Shown here: positions 8,170 to 15,737 of the stretch, one piece after another
Layout of the letters: the number at the start of each line of letters is the position of its first letter
How positions within the stretch are numbered: the stretch's first letter is position 1
Origin: Rhizobium mongolense subsp. loessense
Lineage (GTDB): Bacteria; Pseudomonadota; Alphaproteobacteria; Rhizobiales; Rhizobiaceae
Direction: 5' to 3'
Assembly: GCF_900099775.1 (NCBI RefSeq)
Contig: NZ_FMTM01000008.1
Coordinates: 186,001 to 250,000 of the forward strand
DNA length: 64,000 bases
Translations under genes and position numbers: made by a program
The notes under the pieces: model-generated
What the model was told of the DNA's origin: nothing
What the model saw: only the letters and a program-made list of their open reading frames with translations
Databases searched by the model: none

Positions 8170-8937
8170 TTAGCCCACGACAAAGCCCGAGCGGTCACCC
8201 TTGGCAGCGCCCTTTGCGTAGAGGCCGACAATCACGCCCTTGGGATCAAGGAAACGTAGGTCAGTTTCATCGCCATTGAAGACGGGGCGATTGAGATTGA
8301 AATCTGTAGTAGTCGCCAGACCGGCGCAATCGTAGCTGGCGAGTGTGTCGCGTAGCTCCTTAGTGCGATAGACCACAGCGATGTTAGCGCCCGTCTCATT
8401 CGCTGCTTTCACGACTGCCTCAGCATAGGCCGTGCTAGCGTGGCTGTAGCTCAGGGTGAGCGAGTAGTTGACCGGCAGCGCCCGATAGGCCCGCTTGTAA
8501 ACCTTCGTGTAATCGTAGAATTGCACCTCAGGGAACAACTCGAAGACTGAGCCACGCTTGTCGCCACGGCTTGCGAAGTGCGCGACTTCCCATTGAATGT
8601 CTGAGGTGCCGTTGAGGCGAACCGCTGGCTTGACGCCCTTGCGCTCGCAGTAGGCAACGAAGCGCTCCAGATCGTCGACCAGATCAGCCATGAACTGAGT
8701 ACGGCTGGCCAGATAGCGCTTTGTCTTGTTGATCCGCGCCACCTGCACATTGTTGTAAGCGCCGCGTCCTGCCGTGTTCAGGCAGCCCTTAACGCAGCCC
8801 GCTTGTTCAGCCATTGGGCAGACGTTCGAGCCTGCCAAAGTGAAGGGCGCAAGGTACATGATAGCCGTTTCATACTCGCCATCACCCTTGACCGTTTTCG
8901 CGTTGTTTCCTGAACGGATGAGAGTGCCCTTGAACAT
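8170..8937 (-). CDS. GP88-like phage protein
   Basis: A 255-residue protein resembling the family named after mycobacteriophage gene product 88. The N-terminal section MYLAPFTLAGSNVCPMAEQA, then GCVKGCLNTAGRG, carries the family's conserved Leu-Ala-Pro and three-cysteine region (Cys-x7-Cys-x3-Cys). The rest (VRLNGTSDIQWE, FYDYTKV, NYSLTLSYS) follows the same family pattern. The biochemical role is unknown; the cysteine cluster suggests metal binding. AGGAGA lies 7 bases before the ATG at 8937. Palindromic sites lie directly upstream (8955-8968) and downstream (8153-8166), so this gene is probably under prophage repressor control. Confidence 0.65.
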   Translation of the reverse strand: MFKGTLIRSGNNAKTVKGDGEYETAIMYLAPFTLAGSNVCPMAEQAGCVKGCLNTAGRGAYNNVQVARINKTKRYLASRTQFMADLVDDLERFVAYCERKGVKPAVRLNGTSDIQWEVAHFASRGDKRGSVFELFPEVQFYDYTKVYKRAYRALPVNYSLTLSYSHASTAYAEAVVKAANETGANIAVVYRTKELRDTLASYDCAGLATTTDFNLNRPVFNGDETDLRFLDPKGVIVGLYAKGAAKGDRSGFVVG

Positions 8938-8954
8938 GTGAAATCTCCTTTTCG

Positions 8955-8968
8955 TTTCACCGGTGAAT
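8955..8968. promoter_or_regulatory. Palindromic operator-like site 3
   Basis: TTTCACCGGTGAAT, in the leader of the GP88-like gene just upstream of its ribosome-binding site. Confidence 0.7.
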
Positions 8969-9107
8969 AGGACTAGATGCAGCTATCCCGCTACGCCCAG
9001 TGCTACCCACCAACCCCGAAGGGTCGATGTTAGCCGTTCACGATGTCAAAGAACCCTGAAGCGCCACCCTCAGCCCCGCCCCGTTTCCGGTTTGGTGCAA
9101 TACATAT

Positions 9108-9121
9108 ATTCACCAGTGGAT
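9108..9121. promoter_or_regulatory. Palindromic operator-like site 4
   Basis: ATTCACCAGTGGAT. It is followed at once by TTGATT and, 18 bases on, GTAAAT, a weak rightward promoter candidate for the AbiJ-like gene at 9253. With site 3 it brackets the divergent control region. Confidence 0.65.
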
Positions 9122-9252
9122 TGATTGTAAAGAGGCAGATATTTGTAAATTGGCGATCATCTTCTAAGTCATTGGTTCTGAGTCTATATTTCTATCTTGT
9201 AAGCAAATTTCTGAGTCGTGTGTGGCACGGCCAACGAAACCTTGAGAGTGGA

Positions 9253-10098
9253 ATGGATAACGAACGGCACCTTATTTCATTCGAACAAGCTGAAGGCCTT
9301 GTACCGCTGCCTTCGCAACTCAAGCTGAAGGAAGTAACGCCGATAATAAAGTCTCGGCTTTGGAACGTGGTGCATCAAAAGATAGTCGCCAACACAGGCG
9401 ACTACGCCCTCTTGAAGGGAGTCATTCAACGGGTCGCCCGTGCCTATATTATTGAGCGAACCAGTTACCTTATCGACGAATGGAACAACAAGGCTCCAGA
9501 ACTAACGCAACTCTGGAGGAGGCATTTCCTGCCACAAGCCAGTTATTCTGAGACACTCGGCTTCATCGAATGGTTCTTGCGTCAACTGCAAGACGAATAC
9601 ACTAGCAAATACGTCGAAAATATTCTTGTCCGGGAGCGAGCCGCATATCGATTAGTCTCGAATTCGATCATGCCTATCGCCTCTCCCGAAGAGGGCCAAG
9701 CTATCATACAAGCCGTAGAGAAGGCATCAGCGTTAGGCCTTGATGGCGTTCGCTCCCACCTAACAAAGGCGTCGACACATCTCACGGCTGGAAGTTTCGC
9801 AGACTCCGTCCGGGAGAGCATTCATGCGGTTGAAGCCATTGTATTCAACAAGACCGGCATAACTGGAAGCTTCAGCGCGGCGATCAGAGAGCTTAACAAA
9901 GCAAGCCCTATGCATGACGCATTTAGGGAGGCATTGGTTAAGCTCTACGGCTACACGAGCAACGAGCAGGGAGTTCGCCACTCGCTTTTCGATCAGGGTG
10001 ACGCGAACGTCACTGAGAGAGATGCGCTTTTTATGCTTGGTATATGCGCTTCATTCGTGACGTATCTGCTGAAAGCAGAGGGCGCGCCAAAAGAATAG
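9253..10098 (+). CDS. AbiJ/HEPN-like abortive-infection protein (rightward)
   Basis: A 281-residue protein, one of only two phage protein genes on the plus strand. The ATG at 9253 starts the conserved part: SFEQAEGLVPLPSQLKLKEV, then TPIIKSRLWNVVHQKI, as in AbiJ-type N-terminal domains, where a short basic start is followed by R/SxLWNV. The C-terminal half (FADSVRESIHAVEAIVFNKT, LVKLYGYTSNEQGVRHSLFD, DALFMLGICASFVTYLL) looks like the helical HEPN-type domain that follows in these proteins, with the RH pair as possible RNase residues. Abortive-infection HEPN proteins cut RNA after phage infection. The exact domain name is uncertain. It probably protects the lysogen against other phages. Confidence 0.6.
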   Translation: MDNERHLISFEQAEGLVPLPSQLKLKEVTPIIKSRLWNVVHQKIVANTGDYALLKGVIQRVARAYIIERTSYLIDEWNNKAPELTQLWRRHFLPQASYSETLGFIEWFLRQLQDEYTSKYVENILVRERAAYRLVSNSIMPIASPEEGQAIIQAVEKASALGLDGVRSHLTKASTHLTAGSFADSVRESIHAVEAIVFNKTGITGSFSAAIRELNKASPMHDAFREALVKLYGYTSNEQGVRHSLFDQGDANVTERDALFMLGICASFVTYLLKAEGAPKE

Positions 10099-10112
10099 AC
10101 AGTTATTTGCTG

Positions 10113-10331
10113 TCAGGCTTGAGCGGCTTCGAGCGCTTTGATGACCTTCTCAGGCGCGCCGTGAACTAAAATAGCACCACCCTGAAATCCGTGGTGGTTC
10201 ACCAGCCAAATTGCTGATGTGCCGGGCAAATAATTGTCTACGCACGTGACAAACGCGGGATTGACGTAAACCTTAGCGGAGGACGGCTTTGTCTCGCCGA
10301 TCTCGACTTTATTGAAAGTTACAAAGCCCAT
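10113..10331 (-). CDS. 72-residue FlbD-like small protein
   Basis: The ATG at 10331 has a perfect AGGAGG 8 bases upstream, so the longer reading is rejected. The product reads MGFVTFNKVEIG, VYVNPAFVTCVDNY and PEKVIKALEAA. The layout (VNP, a beta hairpin, then PEKVI helix) resembles small FlbD-like proteins. The role is unknown. Its gene is convergent with the AbiJ-like gene, the two stops lying 14 bases apart. Confidence 0.6.
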   Translation of the reverse strand: MGFVTFNKVEIGETKPSSAKVYVNPAFVTCVDNYLPGTSAIWLVNHHGFQGGAILVHGAPEKVIKALEAAQA

Positions 10332-10645
10332 TGATGCGCCTCCTTTAGACCGCTTTATTGGTACCACGAAAAGGCATTATCACCCCCAAAGAAACGGGAG
10401 CGAGGACATTCTGTCAACCGCTAGTTATCGCCCCATCGGCTGCACATCACTGCTGAATGCAGATCATTCATCTGGTGTGCATGTCAATGAAATCAATGGC
10501 TTAGTCAGCGTGTGTCACGTCGATGTGGCATTGATGCGCCGTTTGTGGCCGATGAAGGGTTGTTTGCGTGGGAAAGAGGGGCAGCGGGGGGAAGCCGGTG
10601 TTCCTTATATCTGATTTGCCCTCTCAGATTTTTGCTGCGAACATT
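10332..10645. other. 314-base region between accessory genes
   Basis: No gene supported. It must contain the promoter of the small leftward gene at 10331, whose leader includes its strong ribosome-binding site. No palindrome of the ATYCAC family was found here. Confidence 0.4.
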
Positions 10646-11647
10646 CTAAAATCTGCTTACGAGCGACTTTATCCAGCCCATACAGGTGTCGATGGCCCAT
10701 TCGTTTTGCGGCAGAGAGAATTGCGGCATTGGCTCACCACCGGGGCCATGTCCGTGGGGATTTCTGACTTTCCGGAAAAAGTCCAGCAGGATGTCCTCTT
10801 CCCACTGCTTCAGGTATCCATTCTTCTTAAGGTTCTGCACAAAACTGGCTGCACCGGGTTCCTTTCCGGATGTCCAACCTTTCTCACCGGAAATGATCTT
10901 TAGGGTGCTCTCAAGCGCCTTTGATGCGTACAGGCTAGGATCACGACCGTTCTTGTCGCTTCTGTCTAAGGCCTCCAACATGTCAACCTCGACGTTTGCC
11001 CATCTCGCATGGTCGATCACCTTCCAGAAAGGCTGCCGTATCTGCTCTTCGACAAGATTGTCGCCCGTAAACTGAAAGTAACCGGCATGATACGCGAGGC
11101 GCATGTCCGCTCTTGCTAGCCTGACGTTCAATTCGTTGACGTTCTCAGAAAACCACTTATTCAACTTGTCGTTCGCATTTTTCGCTCGATCTTCCTGAGA
11201 ACCCGGTAAACTCACGCCGTGCACGGTCTTTGCACGCATGTCTTGAAGGCGCGCCTGTTTGAGTTTCTCGGGGAGCTTCGCGTTCTCTCTCTCGATCTGT
11301 TGTTCACGATAACGGAAAACAAGCTCAATCAGGCTCACACGATCTTTGATGAAGGTGTCCTCATTTTGCAACGCTAGCGGACGAGCCTGCAGAAATCCCT
11401 TGGTCGTTGTGTCTGGGTTGCTATTCGTTCCATCGAAGTCATTCACGCCCAGCTCCATTGCGAGATGCCGGAGGGCAGCCTTAAGGGTATGGTCTCGATT
11501 TTCAAATGGATTGGAGCCGATGTCGAGTGGGAAGAGCTGTTCAGTCAGCAGCCTTGAAGCTTGCACGAAGAGCCGCCGTCGATCATCCGTGAATTCATCC
11601 CAGATGCGAACATCTTTGTATCGGAATGTGAAGATATCTACGAGCAT
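10646..11647 (-). CDS. AbiJ/HEPN-like abortive-infection protein (leftward)
   Basis: A 333-residue protein. The N-terminus reads VDIFTFRYKDVRIWDEFTDD, RRRLFVQASRLLTEQLFP and LAMELGV, a conserved block of a family of Abi-like proteins. The C-terminal 110 residues, EALDRSDKNGRDPSLYASKA then LESTLKIISGEKGW, and FFRKVRNPHGHGPGGEPMP, form a helical domain with an RNPxGHGPG motif, typical of HEPN-type abortive-infection C-termini (R-x4-H RNase-like). Such proteins sense phage infection and block growth of the infected cell. It stands alone on its transcript, between a small gene and a winged-helix gene. The subfamily name is uncertain. Confidence 0.7.
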   Translation of the reverse strand: MLVDIFTFRYKDVRIWDEFTDDRRRLFVQASRLLTEQLFPLDIGSNPFENRDHTLKAALRHLAMELGVNDFDGTNSNPDTTTKGFLQARPLALQNEDTFIKDRVSLIELVFRYREQQIERENAKLPEKLKQARLQDMRAKTVHGVSLPGSQEDRAKNANDKLNKWFSENVNELNVRLARADMRLAYHAGYFQFTGDNLVEEQIRQPFWKVIDHARWANVEVDMLEALDRSDKNGRDPSLYASKALESTLKIISGEKGWTSGKEPGAASFVQNLKKNGYLKQWEEDILLDFFRKVRNPHGHGPGGEPMPQFSLPQNEWAIDTCMGWIKSLVSRF

Positions 11648-11753
11648 TCAAGTCCATCCATCAGTGTCTCGATGAGGTGAAACATAAAGGCTTCCCCGAG
11701 CGCCCGATATACGCACAGTTCAGGATTTGACTTCTGCAGAGAATCGTGGGTAG

Positions 11754-11969
11754 TCACCCCTCAGGCAACCTCTTGGTCACCCTCAGGCAATTGCCCGGAA
11801 GCAGCTCGATGACCTTCTGAGCTTCCAGCGAAAGGAGGACGTTGGTGATCTCGTCCTGGCTGAACCCTTGGGCCACGAGAGGCTCCCCTATGGCGTATAG
11901 ATCAAGGGTTCCCTCAGGCTCAGGTAGGAGCTTCAGTAAGGCTACCTTGGTCTGGTCGTATCTATTCAC
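11754..11969 (-). CDS. 71-residue winged-helix protein
   Basis: It begins at a GTG (11969) in the sequence AGGTGTCAAGTG. The product reads KVALLKLLPEPEGTLDLYAI, GEPLVAQGFSQDEITNVLLS and LEAQKVIELLPGNCLRVTK: three helices and a two-stranded wing, so a small winged-helix DNA-binding protein is likely. It follows the putative membrane nuclease gene directly and shares an imperfect palindromic leader (11970-12003) with that gene (12908-12946). It could be the regulator or antitoxin-like partner of the nuclease; this is inference. Confidence 0.5.
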   Translation of the reverse strand: MNRYDQTKVALLKLLPEPEGTLDLYAIGEPLVAQGFSQDEITNVLLSLEAQKVIELLPGNCLRVTKRLPEG

Positions 11970-12003
11970 TTGACACCTGATAATCGAGCGGCAGCGAGAT
12001 TAT
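11970..12003. repeat. Palindromic leader repeat, copy A
   Basis: Starts TTGACACCTGATAATCGAGC and ends GCGAGATTAT. On the minus-strand RNA it can fold with arms AUAAUC/GAUUAU. It overlaps the stop codon of the upstream gene and ends at the GTG of the winged-helix gene. Confidence 0.6.
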
Positions 12004-12893
12004 AAGCTGGGCTCAACAGCTGTCTCACTATAACGGTAGATCAAGACCTCAACTTGGAATGGGTAGTTAGACGCCAACTTTTTGGCCCGATTGATCAACT
12101 TAAGTTGCTCTGCGTCGCTTGTATCATCCGAGGTAATGAACACCAGTATTAGCTTCATCTTAAAGCTGCGGGGGACGTTCATGTCCTTTTTCAACTCTTT
12201 GACACGATCGTACACCTGACCGACAACTGCGAGCGGATAAGATGCACGCGCTGTATACTTAACTTCCACGACCGTTGTTTCGTTCAGAGCCATGGATACC
12301 GCGTCGAACACCAGATTTGGTCTGTTCGATGGTGACACGTTTGTCGCGAACAACAGTCCTCGTTCCCTTTCCAGTTTGGCGAGAACCCTCTGCTCTGCGT
12401 CCTTTGTGCGCTTCCTTAGGAATCTCGTGCGCTCTTCCGAAAATTTCGAGTATGAAACCTGAGATGAGGTTTTGGGCGGCGAAGGCAGTGGAGTATCGTT
12501 CTCTTGTACTGGAAGGAGCTCCGCCTGATTTGTTTCTTCGACAGGTTCCGCGTCCTCCAGGAAGGAACGTCCCGCTTCATCAAGCCCAGCTTCGGCCACT
12601 TCCTCTTGAGCCTTAATTTCCACCGCTACTGGTGACGCCTTGACCAGAAGGGTGAGCCAGTTCGTCTCGTCTTTGAAGTCAGACGGGGCATACAGCACCG
12701 TGTGGTTCCAGTTCAGTACTGCAAAAAACAGAACAACCAGCAGCGTCGGGAAGGTCATCAAGAACCAAACATAGATGTCCTGAGTTTCCTTACCGAGGAA
12801 AGGCAAGATCGCTGTCCCGCTCACCTCCGCGAAACAGGCGAAGATGGCCACAACGCTTAATGGATTTTTAACGTGGGTCATCTTCTCGAGCAA
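12000..12893 (-). CDS. Membrane-anchored putative PD-(D/E)XK nuclease
   Basis: About 297 residues if started at the TTG at 12893, which has GGGGGAG 5 bases upstream; a GTG at 12914 is the other option. The N-terminus has two transmembrane helices (PLSVVAIFACFAEVSGTAIL and IYVWFLMTFPTLLVVLFFAV). An acidic linker and a charged segment (SEERTRFLRKRTKDAEQRVL) follow. The C-terminal domain holds NLVFDAVSMALNETTVVEVK, which fits the D...ExK signature of restriction-like nucleases. The later text (VVGQVYDRVKELKKDM, KLILVFITSDDTS) fits the same fold. The protein is not recognised. A membrane-tethered nuclease beside Abi-like genes suggests a defence or superinfection-exclusion role, which is inference. 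Confidence 0.5.
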   Translation of the reverse strand: MLEKMTHVKNPLSVVAIFACFAEVSGTAILPFLGKETQDIYVWFLMTFPTLLVVLFFAVLNWNHTVLYAPSDFKDETNWLTLLVKASPVAVEIKAQEEVAEAGLDEAGRSFLEDAEPVEETNQAELLPVQENDTPLPSPPKTSSQVSYSKFSEERTRFLRKRTKDAEQRVLAKLERERGLLFATNVSPSNRPNLVFDAVSMALNETTVVEVKYTARASYPLAVVGQVYDRVKELKKDMNVPRSFKMKLILVFITSDDTSDAEQLKLINRAKKLASNYPFQVEVLIYRYSETAVEPSL

Positions 12894-12907
12894 ATCATCT
12901 CCCCCTA

Positions 12908-12946
12908 TTGACACCTGACAATCGAGCGAAAGCGAGATTTGTCAGG
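12908..12946. repeat. Palindromic leader repeat, copy B
   Basis: Starts TTGACACCTGACAATCGAGC and contains perfect 9-bp arms ACCTGACAA/TTGTCAGGT around a 16-17 base loop. It differs from copy A in the arm sequence, but pairing is kept in both, which suggests selection for structure or for a dimeric binding site. Confidence 0.65.
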
Positions 12947-12956
12947 TGCGCGCGGC

Positions 12957-13049
12957 CTAGCTGTACACATTGATGAGCCCGAAGAGCAATCCCACACCCA
13001 CCACGAGGGCGATCATCCAGCGGTCGCTTTGCTTGAACCAGTTGATCAT
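12957..13049 (-). CDS. 30-residue membrane peptide
   Basis: MINWFKQSDRWM followed by one hydrophobic helix (IALVVGVGLLFGLINVY). The ATG lies 2 bases after the lipoprotein stop, with AAAGG in the lipoprotein's last codons as ribosome-binding site, so the two are coupled. The pairing of a lipoprotein and a tiny membrane peptide near the terminase recalls lysis or exclusion accessories, but the function is unknown. Confidence 0.5.
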   Translation of the reverse strand: MINWFKQSDRWMIALVVGVGLLFGLINVYS

Positions 13050-13051
13050 GG

Positions 13052-13459
13052 TCAGCCTTTCAGCCGAGCTGCGTAGCGTTCGCAGCCGCCGATGTTGCCA
13101 TCCCAGTCCCAATTCTCGATGATCCCGCCTTGGCTCGCGATGAGCCTGAGCTTGCAGGAATAGTCGTAGGACTCCGTGCGGGTGCCCTGAACGGTGCTGT
13201 AGATCGCTTGGCCGTTGACGTAGGTCGTGGCTGTGTTGGTCGTGGGGACCGTGTACGTCCCGCTGCTGCTGGTGTTCCAGACGTATATCTTCTTCCCAGC
13301 GATGTTCTGTTCAGCGTCAGGGTAGCCCAGCTTGGCGAAGGCTGCCTGCACAGGCTGGCCCTTAAGGCTCTGCATGGCTGGCTTAGCGTCTTCCATCGTC
13401 GTGCAGCCAGAGGCCACAGCGAGGGAGATTAGCGCGAGTGTCTTGGTGAGTGTCTTCAT
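13052..13459 (-). CDS. Phage lipoprotein
   Basis: A 135-residue exported lipoprotein. The signal peptide MKTLTKTLALISLAVASGC ends in a lipobox (VASGC) with the modified cysteine at 19. The mature part has GQPVQAAFAKLGYPDAEQNI, a strand-rich Thr/Ser segment, and a second cysteine pair (YSCKLRLIA and GGCERYA). It lies downstream of the large terminase gene and of a phage promoter (13672-13688), so it is probably a late gene. Lipoproteins at this place can act in superinfection exclusion or as Rz1-like lysis factors; neither is shown here. Confidence 0.7.
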   Translation of the reverse strand: MKTLTKTLALISLAVASGCTTMEDAKPAMQSLKGQPVQAAFAKLGYPDAEQNIAGKKIYVWNTSSSGTYTVPTTNTATTYVNGQAIYSTVQGTRTESYDYSCKLRLIASQGGIIENWDWDGNIGGCERYAARLKG

Positions 13460-13671
13460 GATTGCCCCAGAATGAAGCCTGAGAGATACACAACCGGGGA
13501 ATCTGGGGTCAACCCTTATAGGTTACCATTAAGGTTTTCCTTGGGGATGGGAGGAGGTGGATGAAGGTTTCTCCCACCCTCATCCATCATAAAGATCATT
13601 CGGAGAGGGAACTCTTTTTCATCAATCCCCTCTCCTCTCCTTTATTCGTGGTCTTCCCCTTCCGGGTTCTC

Positions 13672-13688
13672 CTTAAGTGGGTGGTAAT
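13672..13688 (-). promoter_or_regulatory. T7-type phage promoter
   Basis: On the minus strand ATTACCACCCACTTAAG, start expected at G13672. It lies just past the large terminase gene and would transcribe a 210-base leader into the lipoprotein and accessory genes. Aligned without gaps to the T7 promoter (AATACGACTCACTATAG) it matches at 12 of 17 positions. Confidence 0.8.
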
Positions 13689-13701
13689 TAAGGGTTGGTC
13701 T

Positions 13702-15390
13702 TCAACCGATGTTCATCCACCTAAGGCTGTCCTGTCCCTGATGTCCGAAGACATGCTCAGCGAAGCTTCTCAGCTCCTTCTCAAGCAGCTCTGCCTTATG
13801 GTCGTCAGCGGCCTTTTCCGTGTCTCGGGCCATGTGCTCAACCCAGTAGGTCACAGCGATGGCGAGAGCATCAAGACGGTCGTCGTTGATCAGGGCACCG
13901 CGATCACGGGTGATGCGGGTGAGCTGGTGGAAGAGCTGGCGATGAGGTTCAGCCTCGAAGTCACGCTTGATGACCCCTGCGTCGACGATCAGGCGGTGCT
14001 GGTTCATGACCGGCTCCAGAACGTCACAGATGCGGCGTTCCTTCTGGGTCGAGTGCTTAACCTCCTCGATGGTCACGGGATGGACACGGGTGAACACCGG
14101 CTTCAGGAGCTGCGTGAACATGCCGTCACCGAAGTTGGCTTCGACGATCACGCGGTTCACGTTGTGCGTCTTACCCAGCATTGCGAGGGACTTGAGGGTC
14201 GCTTCGGAGTAGCCTTCCTTGAAGCCGCCTGAGGCGACCATGAAGAGGTTGCCGTGAAGTATCTTGACGATGGCGTAGGCCGTCTCGTCACCGCCCTTAC
14301 CGGACGGGTCGATAGCCATGACCGCACCGGAGTACTCGGCCATCTCGTTGGCGATCCACATCGGGCGATGCAGACGGTCGCCCTGGAGGCCAACTGTCGG
14401 GAGGTCGGAAATCACCTTATCGGGGTCGTTGCACCAGACCAGCTTGGCGGGAGCCATGCGGGGGTCGAGCGAGGCGACGATCAGGTCGGAGAGCTTCAGC
14501 GGGTACTTGTCTTGGTCGCTGAGCGAGGTGTCGAGCATGAACTGCAGGGCGAAGCCAGAGCGGGCGTAGGACGCCTCACGCTCGATCAGGTCTTGCTCTT
14601 GGAAGCGCTGAGGGTCGACCGGCTGGCGCGGAGCTGCACCGGCCTCGATCATGTCCATGACAAACTTCGAGAGGCGACCGAGGTAGCGCTCGGGGTCGGT
14701 CGGTACACGAGCAGGCCAGATGCGGATTTCATAGCCGCGTTCAGGCAGCCTGTTGTAAAGGCTCATCTCGGTCTGCGGGGTGCCGAGGTAGATGATGCGG
14801 CTCGTGGGGAGCGGCTTCAGAATAGCGTCGAACTCCTTCACACGCTCCGAGAGCTGGTCGCGCTGGAGCTGGGTCATGGAGTTGTTCGGAACCTCGACGT
14901 CATCCGCGATGATGATGTCAGCACGGGAACCAGCGAGCTGGCCGGTGATGCCTACGGACTTGACGGAGGGTGAGTGAGAGTTACGGGCTGGGCCGACATC
15001 GAAGGCCACCATCGAATCACGCTGCCCGGGTCGGGCGCGGAGGTGGGCAAAGATCGGCATCTCAGCGATCAGCCTCTTGGTGAAGCTGGAGAATTGGTCG
15101 GAGCGGTCCTTCGAGGCCGAGACCACGAGGATGTTGAGCTGCGGGTTGCAGTAGAGAAGCCAGACGACGAAGGCCGAGGTGACGTAGGACTTGCCCACGC
15201 CTCGGAAGGCTTCGATCACGCAGCGCTTGGGACCGTGCTGCAGATACCCTGCGATGTCGTATTGGACGGCTGTCGGGACTGGGAGGTTGAGGTGCTTCCA
15301 CACCACGAAGAGGAAGTTTCGAAAGTCCTTCTTCAGGGGGTCGATAGCGGGACTTAGATGGGTGCCTGACTTCAGGCTATCGGCTGTCAT
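13702..15390 (-). CDS. Terminase large subunit (T7 gp19-like)
   Basis: A 562-residue DNA-packaging motor. The ATPase domain shows CVIEAFRGVGKSYVTSAFVV (Walker A), ADIIIADDVEVPNNS (Walker B, tandem acids) and IIYLGTPQTEMSLYN (coupling motif). The nuclease domain follows with AVMAIDPSGKGGDETAYAI and NRVIVEANFGDGMF and ends DDRLDALAIAVTYWVEHMA. Length and order match the T7 family. The ATG at 15390 sits three bases from operator-like site 5, whose GGTGGAT half doubles as a possible ribosome-binding site. Confidence 0.95.
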   Translation of the reverse strand: MTADSLKSGTHLSPAIDPLKKDFRNFLFVVWKHLNLPVPTAVQYDIAGYLQHGPKRCVIEAFRGVGKSYVTSAFVVWLLYCNPQLNILVVSASKDRSDQFSSFTKRLIAEMPIFAHLRARPGQRDSMVAFDVGPARNSHSPSVKSVGITGQLAGSRADIIIADDVEVPNNSMTQLQRDQLSERVKEFDAILKPLPTSRIIYLGTPQTEMSLYNRLPERGYEIRIWPARVPTDPERYLGRLSKFVMDMIEAGAAPRQPVDPQRFQEQDLIEREASYARSGFALQFMLDTSLSDQDKYPLKLSDLIVASLDPRMAPAKLVWCNDPDKVISDLPTVGLQGDRLHRPMWIANEMAEYSGAVMAIDPSGKGGDETAYAIVKILHGNLFMVASGGFKEGYSEATLKSLAMLGKTHNVNRVIVEANFGDGMFTQLLKPVFTRVHPVTIEEVKHSTQKERRICDVLEPVMNQHRLIVDAGVIKRDFEAEPHRQLFHQLTRITRDRGALINDDRLDALAIAVTYWVEHMARDTEKAADDHKAELLEKELRSFAEHVFGHQGQDSLRWMNIG

Positions 15391-15392
15391 TA

Positions 15393-15406
15393 ATCCACCT
15401 GTGGAT
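15393..15406. promoter_or_regulatory. Palindromic operator-like site 5
   Basis: ATCCACCTGTGGAT. It abuts the terminase start codon. On the mRNA strand its right half is AGGTGGAT, a plausible Shine-Dalgarno, so binding could affect more than transcription. Confidence 0.7.
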
Positions 15407-15515
15407 ACAACAGGCCACAGGGACTCACAGACGCGCCTCAGCGCTTCCGGCTAGGGTAGTAGCCAGAAGGTCACTGAAGCACGTCCTGAGTCAGACCTGC
15501 GGGGCTGTGAGGGGT

Positions 15516-15737
15516 TTAGTTGTAGGAGGGACGGTCGTCGTCGCCCGTGAACGGGAGATCGTCGGCAAGGCTCTTCAGAGGGCTGCCTTCCTTGGGTACT
15601 GCGTCGATGTTGTTGTCCTTGAGGAACTGGCGGGCAACGTTCAGCTCGGCTGCCGTCACCTCACCGCTACGGACTTTATCGAGCAGCTTCTGCGCCATCT
15701 CCTCGTGGAGCTGGGCGAGGATTTTGTTCAGGTCCAT
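15516..15737 (-). CDS. Terminase small subunit (T7 gp18-like)
   Basis: A 73-residue acidic helical protein. MAQKLLDKVRSGEVTAAELN followed by VARQFLKDNNIDAVPKEGSP is the usual pattern of T7-like DNA maturase A. The position just ahead of the large subunit fits. Its start overlaps the preceding stop (TAATG). A 125-base gap without a gene separates it from the large subunit. Confidence 0.8.
   Translation of the reverse strand: MDLNKILAQLHEEMAQKLLDKVRSGEVTAAELNVARQFLKDNNIDAVPKEGSPLKSLADDLPFTGDDDRPSYN

Noticed and set aside
13516-13599. Possible 27-residue peptide in the leader after the promoter at 13672
   Set aside because: Starts at an ATG without a ribosome-binding site; product is low-complexity. 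Treated as untranslated leader.
13561-14232. 223-residue plus-strand frame over the end of the terminase gene
   Set aside because: Antisense to the terminase nuclease domain and over a phage promoter on the other strand; no ribosome-binding site.
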